A stretch of 64,000 nt of DNA, taken from Ancylobacter aquaticus (GTDB lineage: Bacteria; Pseudomonadota; Alphaproteobacteria; Rhizobiales; Xanthobacteraceae). The stretch is taken from contig NZ_SMFY01000002.1 in NCBI RefSeq assembly GCF_004339465.1, positions 992,001-1,056,000 on the forward strand. The letters are read 5' to 3'. Position numbers and translations under genes: made by a program. The stretch's first letter is position 1, and the number at the start of each line of letters is the position of its first letter. Below are positions 1 through 8,567 of the stretch, in pieces. The notes beneath the pieces were generated by a model. The model had not been told where the DNA came from, did not search any database, and saw only the letters and a list, made by a program, of their open reading frames with translations.

Positions 1-16
1 CGCATGCGAACGCGCT

Positions 17-751
17 TCAGAGCGGCTCGATCTCGTAGACCACGGTGACACCGGCACGAACCTGCGTCTCGCCGGCCTCCACCGGCACCGAATCCATCTT
101 CTCCGCCCGGGCCGCCATCATCATGCGCGGCATGGGCTGCGGACCGGCCTCGCTGGCAATCGACACCACCCGCACCAGCCGCACGCCGGCGGCCTGGGCG
201 ATGATGTCGGCCTGATGCCGGGCGTCCTTCACCGCCTCGGCCCGGGCGGTGTCTTCCAGCCGGGCGGGATCGGCTATGTCGAAGGCGATGCCGCTGATCT
301 GGTTGGCACCATTGGTGACGAGTTGGTCCAGCAGGTCGCCGAGCTTGCCGAGATCGCGCAGCCGCACGGTGACCGCATTGTTCACCTGGTAGGAGGCGAT
401 ACGCAGCGGCTCGCCCTCCTTCTTCTGCGGGGCGTATTGCGGCTGCACCGAGAAGCCGGACGTGGAAATGTCGCGCGATTCGATGCCCGCCGTCCGAATC
501 GCCTCGATCATCGTCGCCACGGCGGCGGAATTGGCGTCGAGCGCCTCGCGCGCTGTCTTGCCTTCGCTCACCACGCCGGACGTGAGGGTCGCCATGTCGG
601 GCACCGCGCTGGCCAGGCCTTCGCCGGAGACCGAGAGCGTCGCCCGCCGGGCGTTAGGGGCGAGGTCCTGCGCGGCGAGCGGCGACAGGCTGGCGAACAA
701 CCCGGCGGCACCGAGAAATGCAGCGCAAGCGGTGGCGCGGATGAGCTTCAT
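17..751 (-). CDS. SIMPL (DUF541) domain periplasmic protein
   Basis: The product is 244 aa. It opens with a cleavable signal peptide: positive MKLIR, a hydrophobic stretch, then an LAAQ cleavage site near residue 27. The rest is one SIMPL/DUF541 domain with the family's 'SVSGEG' opening, a 'TLTSGVVSEG' strand and a 'YQVNNAVTVRLRDL' segment. Members are exported beta-rich proteins, some linked to oxidative-stress resistance, without a known enzymatic activity. I start at 751 because the signal peptide begins there. The open frame continues upstream but runs through non-coding DNA and the tRNA. The family call is firm; the role is unknown. Confidence 0.85.
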   Translation of the reverse strand: MKLIRATACAAFLGAAGLFASLSPLAAQDLAPNARRATLSVSGEGLASAVPDMATLTSGVVSEGKTAREALDANSAAVATMIEAIRTAGIESRDISTSGFSVQPQYAPQKKEGEPLRIASYQVNNAVTVRLRDLGKLGDLLDQLVTNGANQISGIAFDIADPARLEDTARAEAVKDARHQADIIAQAAGVRLVRVVSIASEAGPQPMPRMMMAARAEKMDSVPVEAGETQVRAGVTVVYEIEPL

Positions 752-1165
752 GTCTTTCACTTTCTTGCACTTTCTTGAAACTGCCGGGACAGGCGTGGAT
801 CGGCCGGCACGCCCCTGAGCTGCCGCACTGACGATGCGGCACGCCAGAGCACCGCGCGAAGGCGGCGGGATTGCGGCGGCAGCGCCGACAACCGCTCTGA
901 CAAGTGCTCTGGCGACCGCCCGACAACCGCTCCGGGACGTGTCGCTTCTCTCCCGCAGGCCGCGCCTGCAGGCGGCCACCCGCATGGCGGCAGCCGCCCC
1001 GCACCGAGCGGCAGCGGTTCGCACCCGCCCTGCGCACCCGGCCTCCCCCGCCGGATCGGCCCCGCCGCCCTCACGCCAAGGTGGACGGCCGACGCGACGT
1101 GGTTGGCGCGGACGCAACCCTTTGCTAGTTTCCCCCGCCCGCGCCGCTCCACAGCGCCGCCGGCC
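752..1165. other. Gene-free stretch before the tRNA
   Basis: These 414 bases are very GC-rich and lie between the SIMPL gene start (minus strand) and the tRNA (plus strand). Open frames exist on both strands, but they are Arg/Pro/Ala-rich shadows without a ribosome site. The region should hold the promoters of both flanking genes; I cannot place a convincing -35/-10 pair. Confidence 0.5.
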
Positions 1166-1241
1166 GGGCCTGTAGCTCAATGGTTAGAGCCGACCGCTCA
1201 TAACGGTCTGGTTCCCGGTTCGAGTCCGGGCGGGCCCACCA
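1166..1241 (+). tRNA. tRNA with anticodon CAT (Ile2 or elongator Met)
   Basis: A full cloverleaf can be drawn. The acceptor is GGGCCTG/CGGGCCC with one T-G pair, the D-stem GCTC/GAGC, the anticodon stem GACCG/CGGTC with loop CTCATAA, and the T-stem CCCGG/CCGGG with loop TTCGAGT. A discriminator A and an encoded CCA follow. The anticodon CAT reads Met, or Ile (AUA) if lysidine-modified. Identity elements do not let me choose by eye; it does not look like the initiator. Its last 47 bases are part of the attachment site of a downstream island. Confidence 0.93.
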
Positions 1242-1242
1242 A
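1195..1242 (+). repeat. attL: 48-bp direct repeat in the tRNA 3' end
   Basis: Bases 1195-1242 run from the last stem base pair before the anticodon loop through the CCA plus one A. They are repeated exactly at 14550-14597, a period of 13,355 bp. The flanks differ immediately outside. This is the classic footprint of tyrosine-recombinase integration at the 3' end of a tRNA, where the tRNA is rebuilt by the incoming copy. Confidence 0.92.
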
Positions 1243-1332
1243 TCTTTTGAACGGTTTGCGGCTGGCGGCCAATCCCCGACCATCCGCAGCGCCAACGAAT
1301 CCGCCAATGAAACCCTCATTGCCCAGCAGCAG

Positions 1333-1587
1333 CTACGGCGTCTCACGCTTGAACTGTCGGCTGATTGAGCGATCGGTGCCGCACCAGGAATTGCTTTCCG
1401 CTGTGGATGCGAACGGAAACGGGCCGTCCGGCACACGCTCTCCGCAGGTCCGGCAGCGCATCCTGAGCAGGACGTCATGAATGGTCTCGCCGGGACGAGC
1501 GAGAAGCTCCATCGCGGCGGCGCGCACATAGACCGTGCGATGACCGCATCGACATTGAAATCCGACGAGAGGGCTCGGCTCGCTCAT
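1333..1587 (-). CDS. Small protein with paired zinc-ribbon cysteines
   Basis: The product would be 84 aa. It has CRCGH (Cys12, Cys14) and CRTCGE (Cys45, Cys48), the spacing of a treble-clef or zinc-ribbon fold, with an amphipathic stretch between. Similar short CxCGH...CxxCG proteins are frequent in Hyphomicrobiales accessory regions, and no function is established that I know of. The last 25 residues look poorly structured, so the true end of the fold may be near residue 60. It is the first gene inside the island and reads toward the tRNA. No strong ribosome site is visible. Confidence 0.5.
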   Translation of the reverse strand: MSEPSPLVGFQCRCGHRTVYVRAAAMELLARPGETIHDVLLRMRCRTCGERVPDGPFPFASTAESNSWCGTDRSISRQFKRETP

Positions 1588-1975
1588 GCGAACATAGGAA
1601 GAACACCACCAGAATGAGTCAATGCCGCCGATGACGATTCAGCACGTCCGTGCTTCGAAGTGGTGACGTGCGGGCCGCATCTGTTACCCCGGAGCACCAT
1701 CTCGGCAGGCCGTTGCGAGCGGCGGCTTTGCGCCCTCATCTCGGTCATTGATCTGGCAACGGCCACGGCCCATAAGCGGACATCAGCGAGTTGGGACACG
1801 TTGGCACCTTCGCCAGAAGCGATCCTCATGTCCTGATAGTCGGGCAGCAGGACGAACGGTTGGTGCACATGCTGCGCACACGTCATGAGGGACTTGCGGG
1901 TAAGCAACCTACGCGTATTTCAACCCTAGATATTGATTCGGTCAGCCAGTCCACACTGAGACCTGGGACATCGCG
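1588..1975. other. Gene-free stretch in the island
   Basis: Between the small zinc-ribbon gene and the GNAT gene there is no frame I can support. A minus-strand open frame (1584-1907) has no recognisable domain, a biased composition and no ribosome site. The last 80 bases are AT-richer and should include the promoter of the GNAT gene. Confidence 0.4.
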
Positions 1976-2503
1976 ATGCATCGGTCCGCAGAAATTATTG
2001 TAACGCCGCGGCTAATTTTACGCAGCCTGGCTTCGGCCGACATTCAGGTCTTGTACGATCACGTTCTCTCCGACGCAGCAGTCATGGCGGCTGCCCTTTT
2101 CGGCGGGCCGATGTCTTTCTCGCAGTCAATTAGATTTATAGATCGCAGCTTCGATAATGGCAGCGGCAAAAGAGGACTTGGCGTCCTCGTCGAACGAGAC
2201 ACCCAGCAAGTGGTCGGCTTCGCGGGATTGTTGCAGTGTGCTGCGCTTGGAAAACCCGATTTTGAGCTAGGATTTGTTTTGCGGCGCTCCGCTTGGGGTC
2301 GTGGATATGCTACCGAGATCGGTCGCGGACAGCTCCATTACGGATTTCACGTTCTGGGACTGCCACGCATACTCGCTCTGGCCTCTCCAAAGAACAATGC
2401 ATCGATCGCTGTCTTGAAGAAAATCGGCATGGATTTTCATAGTAATGTCCTCGACGCGCAACGCGGCGACCGCCTTGTTTACGCCGCCCGGCGGCCGCTC
2501 TAG
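1976..2503 (+). CDS. GNAT family N-acetyltransferase (RimJ/RimL type)
   Basis: The product is 175 aa and opens in the usual way of the RimJ/RimL-like branch, 'TPRLILRSLASADI'. The acetyl-CoA signature lies near residues 100-115 (VLRRSAWGRGYATE), and the family's closing motif is 'NNASIAVLKKIGM' near residues 140-152. Such enzymes transfer acetyl to an amine on a protein, antibiotic or metabolite; the substrate cannot be told. The gene is noticeably AT-richer than the chromosomal genes of this window, as expected for an acquired gene. It is transcribed alone. Confidence 0.8.
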   Translation: MHRSAEIIVTPRLILRSLASADIQVLYDHVLSDAAVMAAALFGGPMSFSQSIRFIDRSFDNGSGKRGLGVLVERDTQQVVGFAGLLQCAALGKPDFELGFVLRRSAWGRGYATEIGRGQLHYGFHVLGLPRILALASPKNNASIAVLKKIGMDFHSNVLDAQRGDRLVYAARRPL

Positions 2504-2849
2504 ATAAATGTTCAGATACAATTATCGTACTGTCGACCTTCTCAGGCACAGCAGCCTGTGAGGCACGCGAGACATACATCGTCGATATATTATTTGTCGA
2601 CGCGATACTTAAGTCGTGCCCTAACCAGCAACATCATCTCCAGCTCAAGTTCTGCCGAAATCCGACCAAAGCTGGTTCGCCAGCCTTGCGCTGGCCGTTA
2701 GGTCTCGGCCCTCAGCGGCCTCGAACGCCGTCCGCACGAAAACGGACGGCAATCGTATGTGGCTTAAGCCATTGGCCAGCACAATTTTGAACGGAGACAA
2801 TGCAATTTTGTAAGTTCACGCTCGAGGCTGCCTAGTCCACATAATCGTC
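2504..2849. other. Gene-free stretch in the island
   Basis: There are about 346 bases without a supportable frame. The first 100 bases are AT-rich. A short palindromic 'ACGCCGTCCGC...' type stretch near 2725-2750 is the only structure I see. It may hold the terminator of the GNAT gene and the promoter of the EthD-like gene, but neither can be pinned down. Confidence 0.4.
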
Positions 2850-3149
2850 ATGACGAATGAAATCATGATAGTGACCTGCACGGGCGGGTTATTTTTCGAT
2901 CGCGACTACTATATTAACGTTCATCTGCCATTGGCGCTTGAATGCTGGCGGCAGTATGGCTTGAAAAGCGCCTCCGCTTTCTTTCCCCGCGACGCCGACG
3001 CCCCGGATGTCGCCATCGGAATCTACAATTTCCGCGACAAAGCCGCGATACACGCGGCGCTCGCCTCTCGCGAAACAGAGACAGTGATGGCGGACGTTCC
3101 CCGCTTCACTGACGCGAGGGTATCCAGGACCATCGGCTTTTCGGCCTGA
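2850..3149 (+). CDS. EthD family protein
   Basis: The product is 99 aa, the usual size of a single EthD-type ferredoxin-like domain. The family's hallmark FDRDYYINVHLPL spans residues 16-28, with the conserved Asp/Tyr/His pattern, and 'ADVPRFTDARVSRTIG' forms the last strand. EthD-like proteins accompany degradative oxygenases and other catabolic genes; a few are known decarboxylases or lactone/quinone-acting dimers. Here it lies 175 bases before an SDR gene on the same strand, so the two may be co-transcribed. The specific reaction is unknown. Confidence 0.82.
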   Translation: MTNEIMIVTCTGGLFFDRDYYINVHLPLALECWRQYGLKSASAFFPRDADAPDVAIGIYNFRDKAAIHAALASRETETVMADVPRFTDARVSRTIGFSA

Positions 3150-3323
3150 CTGAGCCTCTTCCGCAACCGCAGTAAACATCGACAACCCAGCGCCCGGTGG
3201 GAGCTGGGACACCCGAGGCTGTCAGCACATGAGCGGCCGCCCGCCCATCATAAGCACCGGGATGTCAGCATCTGCAACGTCCCGACCGTACCGAACGACA
3301 TAGATCATTCGAAGGAGTGCATC

Positions 3324-4073
3324 ATGAACAGTCCTACCCCTCTGGCTGGCAAGCGCGCGCTGGTCACTGGAGCCGCGCGCGGCATCGGCGCGGCCATCGC
3401 GCTGAAACTGGCCGAGGACGGCGCCGATGTCGCCATCACCTACGAGAAGTCGGCCGTTAAGGCCGAGGCGTTGGTGGCCGAGATGCAGACCCTAGGGCGC
3501 AACGCCGTGGCAATTCAGGCGGATGCCGCCAGCCCGGAAGCCTCTAGGAACGCAGTCGAGCAGACCGTACTCCAGCTCGGCGGACTCGACATCCTGGTCA
3601 ACAATGCCGGCGTGCTGCTTCCGGGCTCCTTTCTAGAGCAGCCCCTGGAGGAGATAGAGTTGCAGCTGAACGTCAACGTCCGTGGAGTTTTCGTGATCAC
3701 GCAGGCTGCGCTGAAACATATCCCCAGCGGCGGCCGGATCATCTCTGTGGGCAGCAACGCTGGCCTGTCCGTCCCCTTTGCGGGCATCGCCGTCTATGCG
3801 GCGACCAAATCCGCGTTGGAGAGCTTCACCCGCGGTCTGGCTCGGGAGCTGGGCTCTCGCGAGATCACCGTCAATCTGGTTCGACCCGGCCCGATTGACA
3901 CCGACATGAACCCCGCCGACGGACCTCTCGCGCCTTCTATTCTACCGAGCCTCTCGATCGCTCGCTACGGCAAGACCCGGGAGGTTGCCGAGGCCGTCGC
4001 GTTTCTCGCCGGACCGGGGGCCGCGTACGTCACTGGCTCGGGTATCCTTGTCGATGGCGGCATCGCTGCGTAA
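3324..4073 (+). CDS. SDR family NAD(P)-dependent oxidoreductase
   Basis: The product is 249 aa, a classical short-chain dehydrogenase/reductase. The cofactor motif TGAARGIG is at residues 15-22, NNAG at 93-96 and the catalytic triad at Ser144, Tyr158 and Lys162. The C-terminal 'GSGILVDGGIAA' is typical of FabG-like tetramers. An AAGGAG ribosome site precedes the ATG. Tyr40 where many NADP enzymes carry Arg leaves the cofactor choice open. It lies downstream of the EthD-like gene and convergent with the VOC gene. The substrate is unknown; a hydroxy/keto conversion in the island's catabolic set is likely. Confidence 0.88.
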   Translation: MNSPTPLAGKRALVTGAARGIGAAIALKLAEDGADVAITYEKSAVKAEALVAEMQTLGRNAVAIQADAASPEASRNAVEQTVLQLGGLDILVNNAGVLLPGSFLEQPLEEIELQLNVNVRGVFVITQAALKHIPSGGRIISVGSNAGLSVPFAGIAVYAATKSALESFTRGLARELGSREITVNLVRPGPIDTDMNPADGPLAPSILPSLSIARYGKTREVAEAVAFLAGPGAAYVTGSGILVDGGIAA

Positions 4074-4438
4074 AGGTTGAGCACAGCGCAGATATCGGCC
4101 GTGTTGCTGCATGGAAGCGCCGATCGCCGATGACGGCATCTATACCGATCCGCTCATCGTCAATTCCTCAAGAAGCAATCGGCAGGCGACCAGCCGGCCG
4201 ATGTCGCTATCGGCCGGACCGACCGTCGATCACCTCATCCATCGCGAGGCCATCGCAGCCGGACAGTGGCGAGCGAACGCTCTTTCATCGACGGCGACCG
4301 GCTGACCGGAACCTCGAAGCGATATTGAACTATCTCGACGGCCACTTCTCGGTCGTCCCGCGTTATACGGCCTATGTTGAGATAGAGGCCGCGCCCAACA
4401 CGCATCAACGTCACCGTTGCTGCCGCTTTCCTGGGCGT
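4074..4438. other. Convergent gap between SDR and VOC genes
   Basis: These 365 bases separate two genes that end toward each other. Plus-strand frames pass through, the longest running on over the antisense of the VOC gene, but none has a ribosome site or a recognisable domain. It may contain decayed coding DNA; I see no clean rho-independent terminator. Confidence 0.4.
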
Positions 4439-4969
4439 TCAGTCCTCGTCCTGCCACCTGCGCAGACCCGTCTCGTCATGATAGGCCATGCGGTCCGGCG
4501 TGGTGATGAATTCCATCGTCGTGCCCCATGGCATGCGGCAATAGCAGACTTTGTTTCCCGCACCTTTTTCGGTTGCGTAGGGAATAGCGCGCGGTGCGGT
4601 AAGCGCGGTACCTCCAGCCTTTTCGAAGCGCTCAACCGAAGCGTCGATGTCGTCGGTGTAAACGCCGAAGTGCGTAATGCCGAAGTCGCTGGCGCGAACG
4701 GGCTGCGCTTGTTCGGGGCCGTGCATTTCAAAGAGCTCGATGTCAGGTCCGGTTCCGATTTTGACCATGGCCTGCGCGCGGACGACAGTTCCGGGAAAAG
4801 CGCCGGTGGCCCGCTCGAATTCGGGTCCCTGCCGCGGAGGGTCCTGCGGTCCGAAGGACTGATAGATCACCTGGCCGCCAAAAGCTTCCACCAGGAACGA
4901 TTTTGCCGCTTCGATGTCGGGCACCGTGATGCCGATATGATTGACGCCGCGAATGACGGGTGCGGTCAT
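4439..4969 (-). CDS. VOC (glyoxalase/bleomycin-resistance) family protein
   Basis: The product is 176 aa with two beta-alpha-beta-beta-beta modules of the vicinal-oxygen-chelate fold. The first begins 'GVNHIGITVPDIEAAKSFLVEAFGG', with His11 a likely metal ligand. The second begins 'ITHFGVYTDDIDASVERFEKAG' near residue 98. A Glu in 'TTMEFITTPD' near residue 153 completes the usual ligand set. An AAAGGAG ribosome site sits before the ATG. It is third in a minus-strand group after an SDR and an epoxide-hydrolase-like gene. It could be an isomerase, dioxygenase or lyase acting on their product. Confidence 0.85.
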   Translation of the reverse strand: MTAPVIRGVNHIGITVPDIEAAKSFLVEAFGGQVIYQSFGPQDPPRQGPEFERATGAFPGTVVRAQAMVKIGTGPDIELFEMHGPEQAQPVRASDFGITHFGVYTDDIDASVERFEKAGGTALTAPRAIPYATEKGAGNKVCYCRMPWGTTMEFITTPDRMAYHDETGLRRWQDED

Positions 4970-5073
4970 GACATTCTCCTTTGCTGTCTATTCGATCTAT
5001 CGCGATAGCTGCAGGCGCAATTCGCCCGCAACCTCGCGATCCACCTGGCCCACGATGGCGCGGGCGCGGAGTT

Positions 5074-5922
5074 TCAGTTGATCTTGAGGAAATCGATCAG
5101 GGCGGCCGCGACTTCATCCGGCCGCTCGTCAGCGACATAGTGGCTGCACCGCGCGATCGGGCCACCCGTCACATTGGTGGCGAACTCCTTGAGCATCGGC
5201 ACCATCTGCGCACCGAACCGCTGGTCGCCGCCCATGCCAAGTACGGGTATCTTGAGAGGTTGCTTCTTATACTCGAGCGCGGCGGCGTGGTCGGCCGCGA
5301 GGGCTCGATACCATTCCATGCCGCCACGGGTGCGGCCGGGAAGTGCCATCGCTTTCGCGTAGATCTCGATGTCCGCCGGATTGAAAGTGCTGTGATCGTA
5401 GAACCGCTCAGCCATGAAGGTCGAAACATAGTCATATTCACGGCCATGGATCAGGCGCTCGGGTAGGTCCCGGTTCATATGAAAACTGAAGTGCCAGATC
5501 CTTGCCATCGTCGACTCCCATTGCGTCCAACCAGGAAGTGGAACGTCGAGGACGGCCAGGTGTGTAACAGCCTCTCGATAGAGGGCGGCCTGCGGCAAGG
5601 CGACCATTCCGCCGATGTCATGCCCGCACACGGCGTAGCGTTCATGCCCAAGGGCAAGCATCACTTCATGCGCATCGCGCGCCATCGTCGCCTTGTCATA
5701 GCCGCCCTGCGGGCAGTCGGAAAAACCTGCGCCGCGCAGATCGATAGCCACCACGCTGAAATGCTCGGCCAGCAGCGGCATCACATGGTGCCATTCCCAC
5801 CATGTTTCCGGCCAGCCGTGAAGCAAAAGGATCGGCGGGCCTGAGCCCCCCATGACGGCGTTGATCTTGATGCCATTCACCTGCACCAGTTGCTGGGTGA
5901 ACCCCTTCAATGCTGCGATCAT
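5074..5922 (-). CDS. Alpha/beta hydrolase, epoxide-hydrolase/haloalkane-dehalogenase type
   Basis: The product is 282 aa. The oxyanion-hole motif HGWPETWW is at residues 35-42 and the nucleophile elbow GHDIGG puts Asp102 as nucleophile. An acidic residue and a His near residue 264 (CSHYVADERPDE) complete the triad. An Asp nucleophile marks the epoxide hydrolase/dehalogenase branch and not an esterase. The HGWPE form favours epoxide hydrolase or fluoroacetate-dehalogenase-like activity. The SDR gene ends 50 bases upstream and the VOC gene starts 104 bases downstream on the same strand, which suggests one operon. The exact substrate is not visible. Confidence 0.87.
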   Translation of the reverse strand: MIAALKGFTQQLVQVNGIKINAVMGGSGPPILLLHGWPETWWEWHHVMPLLAEHFSVVAIDLRGAGFSDCPQGGYDKATMARDAHEVMLALGHERYAVCGHDIGGMVALPQAALYREAVTHLAVLDVPLPGWTQWESTMARIWHFSFHMNRDLPERLIHGREYDYVSTFMAERFYDHSTFNPADIEIYAKAMALPGRTRGGMEWYRALAADHAAALEYKKQPLKIPVLGMGGDQRFGAQMVPMLKEFATNVTGGPIARCSHYVADERPDEVAAALIDFLKIN

Positions 5923-5972
5923 GATCGCTTTCCAATCAAATGTTGACGGTCAAATAGAGTTCGCCGCAGGCC

Positions 5973-6797
5973 TCAGGGCTGGTCGAAATCGGTGGCGATC
6001 GTGATGTCACGCCAAGCGTCGATGTCGCTGCGGAAGGCCGCCAGCTTCCGCTCGGCGATCGCGTGCGCGGCCGGGCCGAGCGGCAGATGGAGCGGGGCGT
6101 CCTCGGCATCGACTGCCTTCAGGATCACTGCGATCGCCTTGTCGGGATCGCCTGCCTGATTGCCGTTGCTGGTTTCGCGATAGTGTTTGCGTGAGCTTGC
6201 GGCATATTCGGGCATCTCGTTGGCCGCCATCATGATCGATCGGCCAAGGAAATCGGTGCGAAAGGGTCCCGGCTCGACGATCAGCACGCGAACTCCGAAC
6301 GGCTTCAGCTCACCGGCGAGCGCTTCGGAAATTCCTTCCACGGCGAATTTGGCGGCGTGGTAATAGCCTCCGCCGCCGCGGCCCTCGATACCCGCACCGG
6401 ACGACATGTTGACGATCGTTCCGCCCGAACGTCGTAGGTGGGGTAGCGCGGCTCTGGTGATTTCGATCAGACCGAAGACGTTTACATCGAACATCGGCCG
6501 ATATTCTTCAGGCGTGCCTTCCTCGATCGCGCCGAACAGTGCGTAGCCGGCATTGTTCACGAGCACGTCTAACCCGCCAAAGGTCTCGACCGCCTTAGCG
6601 ACCACTACCTTGGCTGCCGCCGCATCGGTCACGTCGAGCGGCATAGTGATCATGCGATCGCCGAAAGGTTCGGCCATCTTCTCGATCGTCCGGACGTTGC
6701 GCGCCGTCGCTATAACCCGGTCGCCGCGCTGTGCCGCAGCGAGCGCGAGCCGCTTGCCGAAGCCGCTCGAACAGCCTGTGATAAGCCAGGTTTTCAT
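5973..6797 (-). CDS. SDR family oxidoreductase
   Basis: The product is 274 aa. TGCSSGFG is at residues 7-14, NNAG at 81-84, and Ser132/133, Tyr146 and Lys150 (YHAAK) form the active site. The long C-terminal part and the opening 'KTWLITGCSSGFG' match a common group annotated as short-chain oxidoreductases of unknown substrate. I start at 6797, not at the upstream in-frame codon, because GGAGAGGAAG stands just before this ATG. The gene is divergent from a LysR regulator, which probably controls it together with the hydrolase and VOC genes downstream. Confidence 0.87.
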   Translation of the reverse strand: MKTWLITGCSSGFGKRLALAAAQRGDRVIATARNVRTIEKMAEPFGDRMITMPLDVTDAAAAKVVVAKAVETFGGLDVLVNNAGYALFGAIEEGTPEEYRPMFDVNVFGLIEITRAALPHLRRSGGTIVNMSSGAGIEGRGGGGYYHAAKFAVEGISEALAGELKPFGVRVLIVEPGPFRTDFLGRSIMMAANEMPEYAASSRKHYRETSNGNQAGDPDKAIAVILKAVDAEDAPLHLPLGPAAHAIAERKLAAFRSDIDAWRDITIATDFDQP

Positions 6798-6904
6798 AAC
6801 TTCCTCTCCGAGTTGTTTCACCAAGAAGCGCCCTCACGTGGCGGCGGAATCCGCAGAAGGACGCGCCCCAGGCGATGGCGGGAATCTAGGTTCTTAGATT
6901 TGTT

Positions 6905-6921
6905 AGTTAAGTGATATAACT
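6905..6921. promoter_or_regulatory. Probable LysR operator in divergent promoter region
   Basis: AGTTA and TAACT form perfect 5-bp arms around a 7-bp centre, in the AT-rich 160-bp gap between the divergent SDR and LysR genes. LysR-type sites are short interrupted dyads of this size upstream of the target. The site lies 38 bases before the LysR ATG. The assignment rests on position and symmetry only. Confidence 0.5.
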
Positions 6922-6959
6922 GCACTCTCGGCGTTCAGTTTTGTGCGGGGGTGGTCGCG

Positions 6960-7820
6960 ATGGAATGGAGCGACGTCAGGATCTTTCTCGCTGTTGTGCG
7001 ATCCGGCACGCTCGGTGGTGCCGCTCGGTCACTTCGGATAAGCCATCCGACCGTCGGCAGGCGCCTGCGTGCATTTGAGCAGGCGATCGGTCACACGCTC
7101 TTCCAGCGCACGGCGGACGGTCTTGTCCTGACCGAAGAGGGCCACGGGATCATCGCGTTGGCGGAGCAGATGGAAGAAGGCGCGCTGGCCATGGAGCGCC
7201 GGCTTGCGGGGCAGGAGCAGACTCTCAAAGGCAATCTCCGCATTTCGTCAGCGGATTGGTTTGGGGCCTATGTGCTCCCCCCCATCCTGGCGGATTTCTC
7301 AAAGGCCTATCCCAATGTCGACGTCGAGATCCTGACCGGCACGCGTCTGTTCAACCTTTCCCAACGGGAGGCCGACGTCGCTTTTCGTATCGTTCCGTTC
7401 GACACTGCCGATGTCGTTCAGCGGCGGCTCTTCAGACTCGAATACGGCGTCTACATCGCCGAGGAGGCGGCTGATCCCAAATATGGCGATGGGACCGGTT
7501 TCCGGCTGATCACCCATGAAACATCCACGGGCCATTTCCCTGACATCGCGTGGCTCATCGAGAGTTTCCCCAACGCGAGACCGGTCCTGCGATCAAACAA
7601 CCGCAACGTCCAGGGGCGCATGTGCAGGCAAGGCGTCGGCATTGCCGTCCTACCCCACGTGGTCGGCAATCAGATCCCCGGCATTCGTAGACTGGACCTG
7701 CCGACGCCCCCGCCAACGCGAGAGATTTGGATGGGATACCACCGGGACCTACGGCGTCTTAAGCGTCTTCGCGCGTTCATCTCGACGGTGTCGAACCATC
7801 TCGTGAACGCTACCGCATGA
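6960..7820 (+). CDS. LysR family transcriptional regulator
   Basis: The product is 286 aa with an N-terminal winged helix-turn-helix 'VRSGTLGGAARSLRISHPTVGRRLRAFEQ' (split here only for naming) and 'LFQRTADGLVLTEEG' in the wing region. A periplasmic-binding-type effector domain follows from about residue 90 to 285. I use the ATG at 6960, not the GTG nine bases upstream, because the family begins with MEW/MDW. It is divergent from the SDR-hydrolase-VOC group with a palindrome between them, the standard LysR arrangement. The effector is unknown. Confidence 0.88.
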   Translation: MEWSDVRIFLAVVRSGTLGGAARSLRISHPTVGRRLRAFEQAIGHTLFQRTADGLVLTEEGHGIIALAEQMEEGALAMERRLAGQEQTLKGNLRISSADWFGAYVLPPILADFSKAYPNVDVEILTGTRLFNLSQREADVAFRIVPFDTADVVQRRLFRLEYGVYIAEEAADPKYGDGTGFRLITHETSTGHFPDIAWLIESFPNARPVLRSNNRNVQGRMCRQGVGIAVLPHVVGNQIPGIRRLDLPTPPPTREIWMGYHRDLRRLKRLRAFISTVSNHLVNATA

Positions 7821-7865
7821 TGCGCGGCCCTGAAATGACTCAAGGTTCCCGGAGAAACGACAAGA

Positions 7866-8567
7866 TCAGCGCTGGCTCAGCGCTTGATCGAGCGCCGCTG
7901 CCGCATGGATGGCCGTCGTGTCGAAGATCGGCACGGGGCTGTCCTCCTGCCCGACGAGCAGCATGATCTCGGTGCAGCCAAGGATCACCGCCTGGGCGCC
8001 GGCACCGGCAAGACGCGCGATCACCGCCCGGTAGGCCTCGCGCGACGAGGATTCAATGCGACCTGCGACCAGTTCGTCATAAATGATCCGGTGGACGGTC
8101 GCGCGGTCCTCCTCGTCGGGAACGATCACCTCAAGACCGTAGCGTTCGGTCAGCCGCCCCTTGTAGAAGTCCTGCTCCATCGTGAACGCCGTGCCGAGCA
8201 GCCCGACCTTTCGCAAACCGGCGGCCACGATCCGCTCCGCAGTGGAATCGGCGATGTGGATCAGCGGAATGCGAACCGCGCTTTGCACGTCAGGCGCCAT
8301 CCGGTGCATAGTATTTGTGCAGATCAGAAGCAGGTCCGCTCCGGCCGCCTCCAGCCGCCGTGCGGCGTCCACCATCCGCTCCGTGAGGCGGCTCCAGTCG
8401 CCGGCATGTTGCAGCGCCTCGATTTCCGCAAAGTCGAACGACCATAGCAGGCAACGGGCCGAAGCGGTCGCACCCAGGCGCGCGCGAACGCCTTCGTTAG
8501 GGAGGCGATAGTACTCCGCCGAGCTCTCCCAACTCATACCCCCGATAAGCCCGATCATGCGCATCAT
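7866..8567 (-). CDS. Aspartate/glutamate racemase family protein
   Basis: The product is 233 aa, the normal length for this family. Two catalytic cysteines are in place: Cys83 in LICTNTMH and Cys198 in ILGCTEI. The opening 'IGLIGGMSWESSAEYY' is typical of the broad-specificity amino-acid racemase group that includes E. coli YgeA. These cofactor-independent enzymes swap the alpha-carbon configuration using the two thiols. The start overlaps the stop of the upstream flavoprotein gene by four bases, so translation is coupled. Which amino acid it acts on is not clear. Confidence 0.88.
   Translation of the reverse strand: MMRMIGLIGGMSWESSAEYYRLPNEGVRARLGATASARCLLWSFDFAEIEALQHAGDWSRLTERMVDAARRLEAAGADLLLICTNTMHRMAPDVQSAVRIPLIHIADSTAERIVAAGLRKVGLLGTAFTMEQDFYKGRLTERYGLEVIVPDEEDRATVHRIIYDELVAGRIESSSREAYRAVIARLAGAGAQAVILGCTEIMLLVGQEDSPVPIFDTTAIHAAAALDQALSQR

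Noticed and set aside
1103-1529. Open frames on both strands running through the tRNA
   Set aside because: They read through a complete tRNA cloverleaf and have no ribosome site or domain.
4130-5008. A 292-codon plus-strand open frame
   Set aside because: Most of it is antisense to the VOC gene, which has the right fold motifs and ribosome site; the remaining part has no recognisable content.
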